Below, piece by piece: positions 53,334-62,750 of a DNA stretch of 64,000 nucleotides (the stretch's first letter is position 1; each line of letters opens with the position of its first letter). Origin of the DNA: Symsagittifera roscoffensis (taxonomy: Eukaryota; Xenacoelomorpha; Acoela; Convolutidae); the NCBI RefSeq assembly GCF_963678635.1, contig NC_087068.1, positions 58,947,896 to 59,011,895 of the forward strand, read 5' to 3'. The notes beneath the pieces are model-generated. The model saw nothing but the letters and a program-made list of their open reading frames with translations. It searched no databases and had not been told where the DNA came from. The position numbers and the translations under genes are program-made.

Positions 53334-53775
53334 TTTTTCGTTCGATGACTGTTAATATGTAATTATTAATGTGTCGAATTGGTTGATTCCAATTGTATAG
53401 ATGTACTGGTTTGTGTTTGTACTGTTTTTTTATTCTTCTTTTTCCTCTTTGTGATGAATTTGAAGTTGTTTCTGAGTCAGAAAAATATAATTGATCGTGA
53501 AGTGGGTAATTTTTATGTATTGATTCTTTTAGTTTGTAAAGTTCGTCTAAACTGTTGGTTTCTGATTCTGAAAATGCGTTTCGATTTTTTGAAAATCTTT
53601 TTCGTGTTATTTGTCTTTGTTTTGTTATTATTTTCCTCTTTAGTGTTTGTCGTTTTGTTCGAATGTATCCAACTGTTTGTGTATGAGGTGTGATTACAAG
53701 GTCGTATTTTTTGTTATCTATTTCACAATTGTGTAAAATGATTGTTTGTTTATTTCCTAGGTTTTTAAATGACAT
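53308..53775 (-). CDS. Basic 155-aa ORF upstream of Gag-Pol
   Basis: Very basic, with RTKRQTLKRKIITKQRQITRKR at about residues 39-60 in two closely spaced Lys/Arg clusters. A Ser/Glu acidic stretch (FSESETNSLDE) and a second basic patch (RGKRRIKKQYKHK) follow. No family recognised. Basic clusters like these are seen in nuclear-localising or RNA-binding regulators, so a Rev/Tat-like accessory or nucleic-acid chaperone is possible, on composition alone. It overlaps the Gag-Pol start by 26 nt in another frame. The overlap contains CAG|GTGAAG (cut after 53,312), a candidate splice donor just inside gag. Confidence 0.7.
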   Translation of the reverse strand: MSFKNLGNKQTIILHNCEIDNKKYDLVITPHTQTVGYIRTKRQTLKRKIITKQRQITRKRFSKNRNAFSESETNSLDELYKLKESIHKNYPLHDQLYFSDSETTSNSSQRGKRRIKKQYKHKPVHLYNWNQPIRHINNYILTVIERKNELNAHSR

Positions 53776-54291
53776 AAGGTTTAGAATGACGGATGCAAAG
53801 GGTTGTTAAATGATTTCTATTTTCCTAAACTGTTAGTTCTTACGATTTTTTGGTTAGCTTAACCTGGGTCTATTTGTTCAGGGTTGGAGAGAAAAGTATA
53901 TCGATTCCGAAGAATGATTTTTACTTTCTCGTGACTAGTATAAGCTAAGGTGTTAACTTACTTAATCTTACTTAGGGGTAGTGATTGTGTTCAAGGGTTG
54001 GAGAATAGTAAATCGATCCACAAGGTTCAGGTATAATTAGAACGCGAGTAGTTCGTTAGATACTATTTTAAACTTACTAAGTCTAAGATTTATCCTGGGT
54101 CTGGTAAGAGGGGGGGTCAAGTGAAGGATGAATAACCGAAGTTCTTCACTGTTTATCCTAATTTGAATGATTAGTTTTGTTTAAAAATTTCTATTAGTCT
54201 TAGGTCTTTAGAAAGGGTTGGGTAGTGAATCGACGTTTGAGGTCGTTAGACACTAATTAAGTGGGTGGGGGAGAACAAAGTTGTTCTGTTT

Positions 54292-54376
54292 GATCCAAGG
54301 ATAAGCCTTGATGATCAAATTTGAAATTTAATTAAGTAGAAAATGATTTAAGATCCAAGGATAAGCCTTGATGATC
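54292..54376 (-). repeat. Exact 25-bp duplicate with hairpin potential
   Basis: Identical 25-bp blocks at 54,292-54,316 and 54,352-54,376, 60 bp apart. Each contains CAAGG-ATAAG-CCTTG, a 5-bp stem with a 5-nt loop, extended by GATC on both sides with a 2-nt bulge. Located in the presumed 5' leader of the minus-strand element, where dimerisation or packaging hairpins often sit. Confidence 0.6.
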
Positions 54377-54705
54377 TGGTTTTAAAATTAAGTGAATTTA
54401 AGTTTTAATAAATTTTTAAATGTGTGTAAAGGAAAGATTTAGTGTTTTATGATGTTAGTGAGTTGATGATTGCTGTTATGTTTTAGGTGATGAAGCTGGA
54501 ACAACAGGATGATTTATGATTACTAACCATTTATTGTCATGCTACTAATTTTTATTTTTATTTTCCAATAAATATTTTTCAAACATGTTTTGTATGATAC
54601 TGCAGAGTTTTAGGAAAACGATCTTAGATCTTTTTATCAATCGTTATTGTATAATATTAATTTTGTTTAGCGCCTGAAATGATTTTGAAGAGTAACTTCA
54701 AGGTT

Positions 54706-54939
54706 TTATGTTTGCAAATGGAAATCTAAATTCATTGCAAGTAGTATTCGAAATATAAAAGTTTGTTCTGGCTTTTGCCGAACTATCATATAACTATACG
54801 GCAAGTTTCTACTTTGTCGTATGTCGTCTTTGGTTCGAGGTCTTCTTCCAATTCCGGGTAGTTCTATTATGGTTCGGAATATTGGCTCTGATCTATTGAG
54901 TCGGAGAGACATTTCAATTAAATTATTGTCGTATAACAT
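54706..54939 (-). CDS. Possible 77-aa basic ORF in the leader
   Basis: Starts MLYDNNLIEMSLRLNRSE, with a basic middle (GRRPRTKDDIRQSR) and a hydrophobic C-terminal third. No homologue recognised. Its composition is less AT-driven than the random frames nearby. It may be a first accessory ORF of the minus-strand element, a fragment of something else, or chance. Confidence 0.3.
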   Translation of the reverse strand: MLYDNNLIEMSLRLNRSEPIFRTIIELPGIGRRPRTKDDIRQSRNLPYSYMIVRQKPEQTFIFRILLAMNLDFHLQT

Positions 54940-55324
54940 TTTGTAAATGTTTTTGTCTAATTTCTAATCTATATTGGTTAATTCTAATCTAGTAAGGTCT
55001 TGTTCGAGACTTATGGTCGCACCAGATGAGTTAGGACTGGAGTGTAACTCATAGAGTAATTTCGGATAGGGTACACCGTCTGCTCGTCACGCTATCTTAT
55101 TTTCGGCCGGATAGATTCGTGCAACTTCTTAGTCTAATACCGATCCTAATCTTACTCTTATACTATCTAGTCTCAGGTTGTTTAACTAGTCTCTGCTAGG
55201 CTCAATAGATCTAGGGTATACTGGTTTATTGCGGTTGCTGAAGTGCTCGGGAGAGTCCAACTAAATTCTAAGTTAAATTCAAATCTCTCTGGTGCTGAAA
55301 TTACAAGTAACTTCAGCACTTACA

Positions 55325-56915
55325 AATAAGTGGGTTGTTAGTTAGATGGATCATGATTGGTTAATATTAAATACTTTACATTGGTAAAACATTTAATTTA
55401 TCCAATCGTAAAATATAGTTTAGATCAGGTTCCAAATAGGCAGTCGAGTTATATATAATTTCAAGCTGTTTGTGCAATATTGCTCGATTTAGGACAGGAA
55501 GGAAAATTTTTTAAAGTCTATTTCGAGATAAGTTGGCAAAGATTTGAGATACTATAGGTGATATAAAAGCACATAAATGAAATATTTCAGCCGTGAATAA
55601 TGTTTAAAGCTTAATTCAGCGCTTCTTTATCAAAAACACTAAAAGGCTTTCAATAAATTTTTAAAAGTTTTTCGCGACCCTTACATTTTTGCTGTTCGAT
55701 AGTGGAGCTTGCCTTTCTTTTAACAAAAGAAATGAAATCAAGTTACAAAAAAGTCAAACCGCGAAAAACTAAAATTGAGCGTGAACAAAGTTTTAGATTT
55801 TTTCCGGAAAAACACCAAGACCTATATCATAGTGCTCACTATGTTCATTAATCCTAACTAGTTGGCTAATAAATTTACTAAAATTACTGTAAATGCATGT
55901 TCTTGAATCCACCATAAAATGTCAAGCAACCACTTCCAAGTATCCAAGATATCAGGTATCAAGTATCCAATTTACGTGACAAAGAATCCACCAAAATAAT
56001 GTCAAGTAAATTAGTCGGCACTAAAAAAGTAGCAGAATCCGCAAAAATTGCAGCTTTTAGAGCAATACAATACTTGAGCCAATTTTTTGTAGATTCCACA
56101 ACAGTAAGATGATTTTAAAAAAATAGCCTTATTCCAGAATCACGGTTTGGAATTTTGAAAATCTACGGTTTGGCATAGTAATAAGCTTTCCTTTTATTCC
56201 TCTCATCCCACAACGCCCAAAAAAACTGCACACAATTTTTTTCAAAAAGGTGTGCTGTTTTTTTTTGGTTTGGCTTGATGAGAGATGTTTCTTGCACAGC
56301 AACCGTCTACTCTTGTCACAGTTTGGAGATAGTGATTTTACAACCAAACAAGTTTCCAATAGAACAGGTAATTAAAACGCAAAAACTCCTGAAAACAGCC
56401 CGTTTGTAACAAAGTTAGTAACCGTTTCGATGTTCTATAAGAATAGCCAGCCGAGTTATAAATCATTTTAACTCCCTTTCATTCCTTAATCGAGCAATAT
56501 TTAAAAAAAAAACGCTCAAAATTTATGCTTTTTAGTCTAGTTCGCGATAATTTGGCAGTGATTTAAGCTACTATAGCACAACAATAAAGTATTTCAGCCG
56601 TGAATAATGTTTGAAGCTTAATTTAGCGCTTCTTTAACAAAAACACTAGAAGGCTTTCATTAAATTTTAAAAAGTTTTTCGTGACCTTTACATTTTTGCT
56701 GTTCGATAGTGGAGTTTGCCTTCCTTTTAACAAAAGATATGAAGTCAACTTAATGCAATGCAAAAACGCCCAAAAATCGTCTTTTTGCAACAAAGTTAGT
56801 AACCGTTTCCATGTTCTCCACACCATTTCATTGCTGTTTTTATTTCACTTCTATGCACTTTTAAGAGTATGCACGTGTGTCTTTCCTCTCTCCTATTGTT
56901 GGGGGTGATTAATAC
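55325..56915. other. Repeat-rich sequence; no gene recognised
   Basis: Presumed 3' intron of the PAIP1-like gene. It holds two copies of a ~330-bp dispersed repeat and AT-rich filler. No exon matching the C-terminal part of PAIP1 was found here on the minus strand. Confidence 0.5.
55430..56770. repeat. ~330-bp direct repeat, two copies ~1.0 kb apart
   Basis: Copies at about 55,430-55,760 and 56,440-56,770. The best-conserved part runs from TATTTCAGCCGTGAATAATG through GCGCTTCTTTA to CTGTTCGATAGTGGAG. A third fragment is at about 60,870-60,935 (CTCGATAGTGGAGTTTGCC), and an opposite-strand relative lies near 14,065. A dispersed family shared by both halves of the window. Confidence 0.8.
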
Positions 56916-57025
56916 CTGTGGCAATAGTCTTGCTTTGATATGGCGTCCACGTGGACGAAGATTAAGTCGGTGAGCTCTTTGTCCGGCTTCGTCTGTTTCT
57001 GCTCTTCTAGTGCAGCCCCCGTCAA
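56916..57025 (-). CDS. PAIP1: PAIP1-like MIF4G protein, exon 5 of those seen
   Basis: Encodes LTGAALEEQKQTKPDKEL then TDLIFVHVDAISKQDYCHR. This matches the helical segment that follows the MIF4G core in PAIP1, where a 'KLTGxxLE' phrase continues from the previous exon. The acceptor is TTTCAG (57,027-57,026) and the donor CACAG|GTATT after 56,916. It starts in phase 0 and ends two bases into a codon. The remaining C-terminal exons are not found to the left. Confidence 0.7.
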
Positions 57026-57770
57026 CTGAAACAGAACAAGCAATGGGCCTTGAAAATAAACACCAAAATTTAGGCATATGAGCAAATAATACTAATAGTA
57101 AAAATTAATCGTAACAAGAACATTCATCTTAACAAGACGATACAAAGACGATATTTCTAGATGTTCAGTGCGGAAAAAATGACCTGGAATGAAAGGAACT
57201 TATGTATAGCTGTTGCATCACTGTCAAACAATTATTATGTAAATACGCAGTATCTCTTTCGACTGGTTAACTTGGTAGGACATGGCCAAAATGACAAATT
57301 AGAAAAGCGAAAACTCGTCGCACGGCAATTTATCAAAGATGGCCATTTGGTTGCTGTGCGCATTGCTAAATCAATTTGTTTCGAAATACCTATATAATTA
57401 TCAAAATTGCTGTGCGAAGAGTTGTTGCTTCTTAAAATGCTTCCAATTGTCGCCCCGTGACTTGGCAGGTAGTTCACGATTAGACTGTTTATACACTTGC
57501 ACAGTCTAGATCGATCGTATCTTCTTTTTACCGCGGAAGAATAACAGTTATTTTCAATGGCAAGTACACAGTAATTGCTATACAAGACTGATTTTTTACC
57601 TTTGTCGACATAAGAAATTGCTTTAGTATGTGATCAACAACTTTGCGTTTCATTGAGCAGTCTTTAACAGTTTATTAGCAAAGATTCTTCTGGCTGGCAC
57701 ATTCTGATGCTTCTATTTGCCCATAACAGATTTAAAAATTGACGAGCCAACTTCATTCAGTTTGAAGTAC
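57026..57770 (-). other. PAIP1: Intron of the PAIP1-like gene
   Basis: 745 bp, GT-AG on the minus strand, phase 0. Overlapping open frames on both strands at 57,161-57,585 have no recognisable product and look like an old repeat fragment. Confidence 0.7.
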
Positions 57771-58035
57771 CTTGAGCACTTTTCCGACAGTGTTGAGGGG
57801 CTTGTCTGAGTCTGCCTTCTCCAGTATCTTGAGAATTGCACGCTTCAAAGTGTCTTTGAGGAACTCGATGCGTGATATTGACTGCACATGTTGGCCTGTG
57901 CTGTCTAGGGTGACGATGCCCATGTTCAAGTACAACTCACTCATGAACAGCATGATGCCCTCCAGCACTTGGTAGTCGTTGGCTGTCGTACAGCTGATCA
58001 GGTCGTCCAGTCTGTCGTAGCACTCAGTCGTCACA
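57771..58035 (-). CDS. PAIP1: PAIP1-like MIF4G protein, core exon
   Basis: Encodes VTTECYDRLDDLI, then IMLFMSELYLNMGIV and IEFLKDTLKRAILKI, ending KPLNTVGKVLK. The phrase F(M/L)xELYLN followed by a short polar loop and a helix is a hallmark of the MIF4G domain in PAIP1. The acceptor is GATTGCAG and the donor CTCAAG|GTACTT after 57,771. The leading T completes a codon with the AG ending the previous exon, and the exon ends in phase 0. MIF4G proteins bind eIF4A; PAIP1 also contacts poly(A)-binding protein to stimulate translation. eIF4G, CTIF or MIF4GD are alternatives. Confidence 0.75.
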
Positions 58036-58704
58036 CTGCAATCACAACAAAACTATGCACCCAAATTCGCACCATATATAATTAGACACAAAAATAACAA
58101 TTAATAATTTCGATTACATTGAACTTACGGCATCTACACTAAGTTTGCATGTAAAAAAATGGAAAGTATAACACCGAAAATTTTACAGAGGCGATGCGGA
58201 ACTTTGCACCACTTGCGATACAACGCACGCACAGCATTGAAAGTAAGCAAAAACTACAAGCCGGAAATAACAAAATCAAAAAAATTACTAATAAAATCTG
58301 CTAATAAAATGTTGACAAAATTATTTTGATCAATTAAAATTTAAAGACTTAGATTTTTTGTGAGACAAGCTACTTGATTTTTAATCCATCTTTTTGTGCC
58401 CTTGAAGCTTCACATATCGAAGTAACTAAGCCAATAAAACGAAAGCCGAAAACAATAATACCGAATCCAGCTTTTAAGCAAAACAAAAACAAACACAAAG
58501 AAAATATACAAGTCAGGGCTAATAAGTTCATCAACGGATAGATTAAAAACACTAGCAGCTACGACAAAAATTGCTGACTGCAGAAGAAAAATCTAAAATG
58601 TGGCAAAGAAGCCGACAAAACATAAATAAACAAGCAAAAATCCGACAATTCAATTTGTATCGGACAGTTTTTTTTATAATTTGATTCATACATAAAAAAA
58701 CAAG

Positions 58705-58775
58705 TCCGGTCACAGGATTCGAACTCCAGGCCTAAGGATACAAAGACAACATCCTTACCTCTTGGCAAAGTGAGA
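58705..58775 (-). repeat. tRNA-like sequence (SINE-type), minus strand
   Basis: On the minus strand TTGCCAAGAGGTAAGG (A-box-like) is followed ~30 nt later by GGAGTTCGAATCC (perfect B box). Between them AAGGAT...ATCCTT could pair as an arm. The acceptor stem is not clear, so this is more likely a tRNA-derived SINE or pseudogene than a functional tRNA. Confidence 0.55.
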
Positions 58776-61012
58776 AGCAGTCTTGAAGTTCCTTGGGTTC
58801 ACTAATAAAGTTACTTGAATTCGAACTGCAGATGCTAGAAAGAAAAAAAAGTCTAGTTGCCGATTACCAGACACTTGCTTTCGCGAGTCTAATAAATTAG
58901 GCGTTTAAAAAAATTGTGAGATAAATTAAGTTGAAAAATTTCTGAAACGCAGTTTCTATCAATGAACTGCTGGTGACCTCAAAGGTGAAGCTACATTTTT
59001 GCTCCACTTCAATATTTTCTGAAGTCAACTATGAGATAAATTCTTTGAACAAAGAGGCGAAGCGGAAATTCTCCCAGTTGCTATACAACACAAAAAAGCC
59101 TAGTAGCTAGCCGAAAGACAAATAGACGAAAGCCAGAGCCGAAAAAAATTACACAAAAGCTTCGCCACACTTGCGAAACAAACGAAGCAGGCAGAAAATG
59201 TGACGGAATCCACTATGTCACAGAAATTACTATAAAAATCTATTACAAATATTTCATAAACTTGGCTCGAATGATGTTCAATTTCACGAAACATACACAA
59301 TCATCGCCGTTAAATAAGCATTCATTATCCTTTGCCAAGCTGCATTTGAGCCGACAAAGCTAGGGTAGACAATGAGCCGAAAACAAGGTTGCCATAGAAA
59401 ATTGTAAGCTGAGCTATAAAATTTCAAAATTTGACGTTTTTCGCACCATTGCACATGAAACAGACCGCCTTGACAAATTTTGCTCTGCCAACGACGCAAA
59501 CTTAGGCAATAGCATAATCTTAACCGACTTAAGCAAAAAAAATTAATACGCCAAATCAGGTTTATAAATAACAAACTACAGAAAGAGGTTGAGTTATCAT
59601 TAAAAAGGTTGAATCAGAAGAAAAACTATGCTTTGACGGAAAAATCCCTAAAATCGAAAGTAAGCAGACAAAAAAATAAGCAGACAAACGGTAGCCCATC
59701 AATTCACATCGAAGAAGTTCCACATAAGAAAAACTAAAAAGTTCGGCCGGGACTAGTCCTGGTTCCGAAGGGCGTACTCTACCTGAAGACCACATAAGAA
59801 GCGGTCACAGGGAAGATAAAGTTCAATAAAGAAAGGAACAAAACACCGAAAAAAAAAAACAACCGAAATTTTTAAATTTCTCTCGAGCGAAGTTAAATTT
59901 GAAAAACGTGACAAGAAACAACTTCGAATGCTAGATTAGCCTTGAAACAAAAAATATCAAGTGGTAGCTAAGTAGAAAACACTTATGACCGTTGAACCTA
60001 TATCAAACTTTGAGCTATATCAAACTTGTCGCCACTTCCACCGAAACACAATAGCATTAGTAATACATTGTCACCTCTACACCAACAAAACAGAAGCAAA
60101 CACCAATTAAGCCGAAGTAACCTCTAAAACGTAAAATTACAGACGAAAATATGCCAAATCAAAAAAGGTAACAGACACTCGGAAAATAATCAAGAAACGC
60201 AAATAAGCAGAAAAAACTGACCTGTTTTTCGAAAAAACTTCCATTGAAATTCAAAGTAAAAAATATATGGTCTTTAAGCTCTTTGAATTTCAACAAAAAT
60301 TTTTGAGTTGAAATGTTTTGAACATAGCCAATCGAAGATTGGAAAAGAGTAATGAAACAAAAGAGTAAACTGAGATTTTTTTTCTTAAATTTCGAAGAAA
60401 AAAAAATGTATGCCCCTTAAGCTCTTCGAATAACATAAGATCTTTTGATAACATTAACCCAACTTGAGAAAACTGGATCATTAGATTAAGGTTTTATTCC
60501 GCTGGAAATCTAAAAAGTAAATTCCCCTTTCGAAACTAGAAATCGTTCACGTTTTTTTGCGCCATCTGCACGTTCGTATTTGGAGAGTGCTATTTATGTC
60601 ACTTTCAGCAAATGAATTTCAATTGAACTCAAGAAGTTCATGTATACTTAAGTGCATTCATAAACGCATCAAAATGTATGAATGCACATCTGTATTTATT
60701 AGAGACTTTTAAGCCTTTTCCTGAAAAAAAAAATCAGCAAGACATATCCACTACGTTCATTACTCTAAATAAAATTAATTCAATTTGTGAATACTGGATC
60801 AATAGGTAACGTTTTCTTTCCGCTGAGTAACCTGAAAAATGAAAACCACTTTCGAAATTAGAAGTCAACCATATTTTTCCTGACCTTTGCACTATTTTGC
60901 TCGATAGTGGAGTTTGCCGTCCTTTAACACAGAGGCGAAGCTTCGCCTCGCAAACAATAACGAGAAACGACAAGAAACAGCTCTAGAAAATGCAATAAGA
61001 AAAATAGAAATA

Positions 61013-61090
61013 AGCTTGGAATTCGATCCGTGATCTACTGCAGTCAAAAGATTTTGAGTCTCAAGCACTAAGCACTCAGCCACGCACGCT
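61013..61090 (-). repeat. tRNA-Leu-like SINE head, minus strand
   Basis: Minus strand GTGGCTGAGTGCTTAGTG is a good A-box/D-arm. Next comes GAGACTCAAAATC, an anticodon-loop-like CTCAAAA (CAA, leucine-like), an extra arm, and GGATCGAATTCC as the B box. The spacing fits a class II (long variable arm) tRNA, but mismatches in stems suggest a derived repeat. Compare the plus-strand relative at 16,996. Confidence 0.6.
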
Positions 61091-61348
61091 TAATCACCCA
61101 CAAACACTATCACAATTAAAGCAGCTACATGCTAATAAATTGACCATGCAATTCAGCAAAAGTGGCACCAAATACAAATAGACACAATTTTGCAAGTAAT
61201 AATTTGGAATAAAACTAACTGAAGCGCATAACGTTTATAGTATAAGACACAACCGTTCAAAAAAAGACTTCGCAATTCGTCAGAACAATGAACAAATGAT
61301 CATTTCAATAATTAGTTTTATCTTTGTCTTCATAATGTCTTATCTCAC

Positions 61349-61452
61349 CTATCGAGAAATACTTTAAGGAAATCGAAGGTTAGCTGTCCAGGAAGAGCGA
61401 GGTAGTTTGCCAGTTTCGATCCAGTGTACCGAAAACTTTCACTTTCTATTGC
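61349..61452 (-). CDS. PAIP1: PAIP1-like MIF4G protein, exon 3 of those seen
   Basis: Encodes ESFRYTGSKLANYLAL then TFDFLKVFLD, with the MIF4G signature 'Y-x-G-x-(K/R)-L-x-NYL'. The acceptor is TTCACAG (61,454-61,453) and the donor GATAG|GTGAG after 61,349. It starts in phase 0 and ends two bases into a codon, completed by the T opening the exon at 58,035. In-frame continuity across four introns supports one gene. Confidence 0.75.
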
Positions 61453-61528
61453 CTGTGAACAAGAAATGATACTAACTTTAACACTATTAAATTGTTTATT
61501 AATAGATTGTGTACTTCAATTGCTTTAC

Positions 61529-61828
61529 CCATTTCACCAAAGTAGCGACTATTTCTTTGATAACTTCTGTTGGTACGGTGTTTGTGAAGTTGAGACTTTC
61601 TATGAGAAAGGGCACGCGTTCGTCAAACGCAGTCGGGTTTTTACTGAGTTCTAAGACTAGGTTCTTGAATTCGTTTATTAGCGAATCGTGATGGACGTTG
61701 CCGGTGCTGACTGGCTGCAACACAGCTGGCCTATTGTTGTCCATGAGCATCTGGAATTCACTCAAGTGCTGATTGGCAGAAGACAGTGACGTCTGCTGTT
61801 GCATTTGAGGTTGGGGGTGCTGGGAAAG
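61529..61828 (-). CDS. PAIP1: PAIP1-like protein, exon 2 (start of MIF4G)
   Basis: Exactly 100 codons. The first part is Gln/Pro-rich linker (LSQHPQPQMQQQ), then HLSEFQMLMDNN. The MIF4G start follows: HDSLINEFKNLVLELSKNP, then FDERVPFLIESLNF and EVIKEIVATLVKW. In PAIP1 the MIF4G domain opens with a similar 'LSEyVqdFLnxLxxxP' layout. The acceptor is TTTCTAG and the donor AAATGG|GTAAAG; both phases are 0. The short 76-bp intron to exon 3 contrasts with the 3.3-kb one after it. Confidence 0.75.
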
Positions 61829-61879
61829 CTAGAAACAAAACATCAGCACTTCAAAAACAGAAAGGGCAGTAGGATAGTG

Positions 61880-62030
61880 GGTCCAAAGGGTCCGCTCTTG
61901 TACTATTTTGAGATCTCGACAAAACTATTTAGAGCTCGGAAAAACAATTTAGTCAACCTACGAAAAGGTCGACAAAACTTTCGAACATTTAACGAAAATC
62001 CGTGCCACCTCGAGAAGGGGCAATCTAGCT
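61880..62030. mobile_element. Diverged copy of the TIR remnant seen at 1-330
   Basis: Shares, in the same order on the opposite strand, CTCGAG, a GATTTTC block, GTCGACCTTTT and TCCGAGCTC with the inverted repeat at 193-327. It lies in a PAIP1 intron. Non-coding. Confidence 0.5.
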
Positions 62031-62433
62031 GATGGATTCATCTAAAATGCATACGCTTGGAATCTTTTCAAGCACAGGCCCGGATTAAATTAAATTTTGG
62101 TAGCCTATTCAAACACCAACTCCGACACCCATATCCACATATAGTAAAGATGGTTCGTATCAAAACATCCTCGAGATTGAACATTTGCCATATAATTCAG
62201 AGCAAAAAGAATGAAGTCGCAAGTCTCTCACTCAATGAGATGGACAAAAACAAATATAATTCAGGAGCCTTGCAAATGATTTCTGATATTTGGTAGAGAT
62301 TTTTTTCTTTACTTGAAAGTGAGGTACTTCAAATCAAAAACAAGAAATGACAAGAGATTAATTGGTGACAGGCGATCGTTAATAGCTCGATAGTGGTATG
62401 ACCAATTGCTCTTCCATGAAATACAACACATAC

Positions 62434-62516
62434 GTGAGAATGGCCATTCGAAAAATGCGCATTTCCATTGCTGATTGACATGTTTGAGAAGCCGTTGCCC
62501 AAATCTGAAGAATGAT
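62434..62516 (-). CDS. PAIP1: PAIP1-like protein, exon 1 of those seen (linker)
   Basis: Encodes a low-complexity Ser/Asn/His linker (DHSSDLGNGFSNMSISNG onward), open in one frame. The acceptor is CTGTTTCAG (62,518-62,517) and the donor TCTCAC|GTATGT after 62,434. It begins one base into a codon and ends in phase 0, matching the next exon at 61,828. Assignment rests on splice sites and phase rather than conserved residues. The N-terminus and any PAM2 motif would lie right of the window. Confidence 0.55.
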
Positions 62517-62750
62517 CTGAAACAGAAAAAATTAAAAATATTAAAACCAACTTACTTTTTCTTATAATCATTAAACTTTATAACCCCTCTTCCTAAGATA
62601 GTAGAACTTGATGGGTAGAAAGCACTACCATAATCAGACCAACAAAATAACAAAAGCAATTTTGATTTCATTTTCAAAGTGTACTTATGGTGCTGAAGAT
62701 TCGTTAACACGATTTAAGTGTCAACAGTATGACCATAACTGGCTACCGCA
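62517..62750 (-). other. PAIP1: Intron sequence before the 96-bp minisatellite
   Basis: AT-rich intronic sequence; nothing recognised. Confidence 0.5.

Larger units (their letters stand above)
38300..55324 (-). mobile_element. Env-bearing Ty3/gypsy-type element with accessory ORFs
   Basis: Every long frame from 53,775 to 38,551 is on the minus strand and open. In transcription order these are a basic 155-aa protein, Gag-Pol (2,740 aa), two tiny membrane proteins, an AUG-less 378-codon frame, an envelope-like glycoprotein (872 aa) and a 599-aa unknown. Domain order PR-RT-RNase H-IN with a GPY/F module puts it in the Ty3/gypsy (Metaviridae-like) group. All ORFs share the same AT-rich, Asn/Thr/Gln-rich composition, implying long co-residence. 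Intact frames indicate recent mobility. The ends are uncertain: a minus-strand TGTAAGTGCTGAAG near 55,324 could be an LTR start, but I could not find a second copy. Confidence 0.75.
53776..55324 (-). other. 5' leader / putative 5' LTR region of the minus element
   Basis: Read leftward this precedes the first large ORFs. It contains loosely repeated phrases (GGGTTGGAGA... ATCGATCC at about 53,884, 53,996 and 54,214), a 25-bp hairpin-forming duplicate (54,292 and 54,352) and a possible 77-aa ORF. A poly(A)-like AATAAA lies on the minus strand at about 54,530. No LTR pair could be confirmed by eye. Confidence 0.4.
58036..61348 (-). other. PAIP1: Intron of the PAIP1-like gene (3.3 kb)
   Basis: GT-AG, phase 2. 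It holds two minus-strand tRNA-like sequences, relatives of the 9-kb and 55-kb dispersed repeats (60.2-60.95 kb) and AT-rich filler. No additional exon recognised. Confidence 0.7.

Noticed and set aside
55000-55030. Possible tRNA primer-binding site ending in TCGCACCA
   Set aside because: No match to a tRNA 3' end that I can name and no adjacent LTR edge; too weak.
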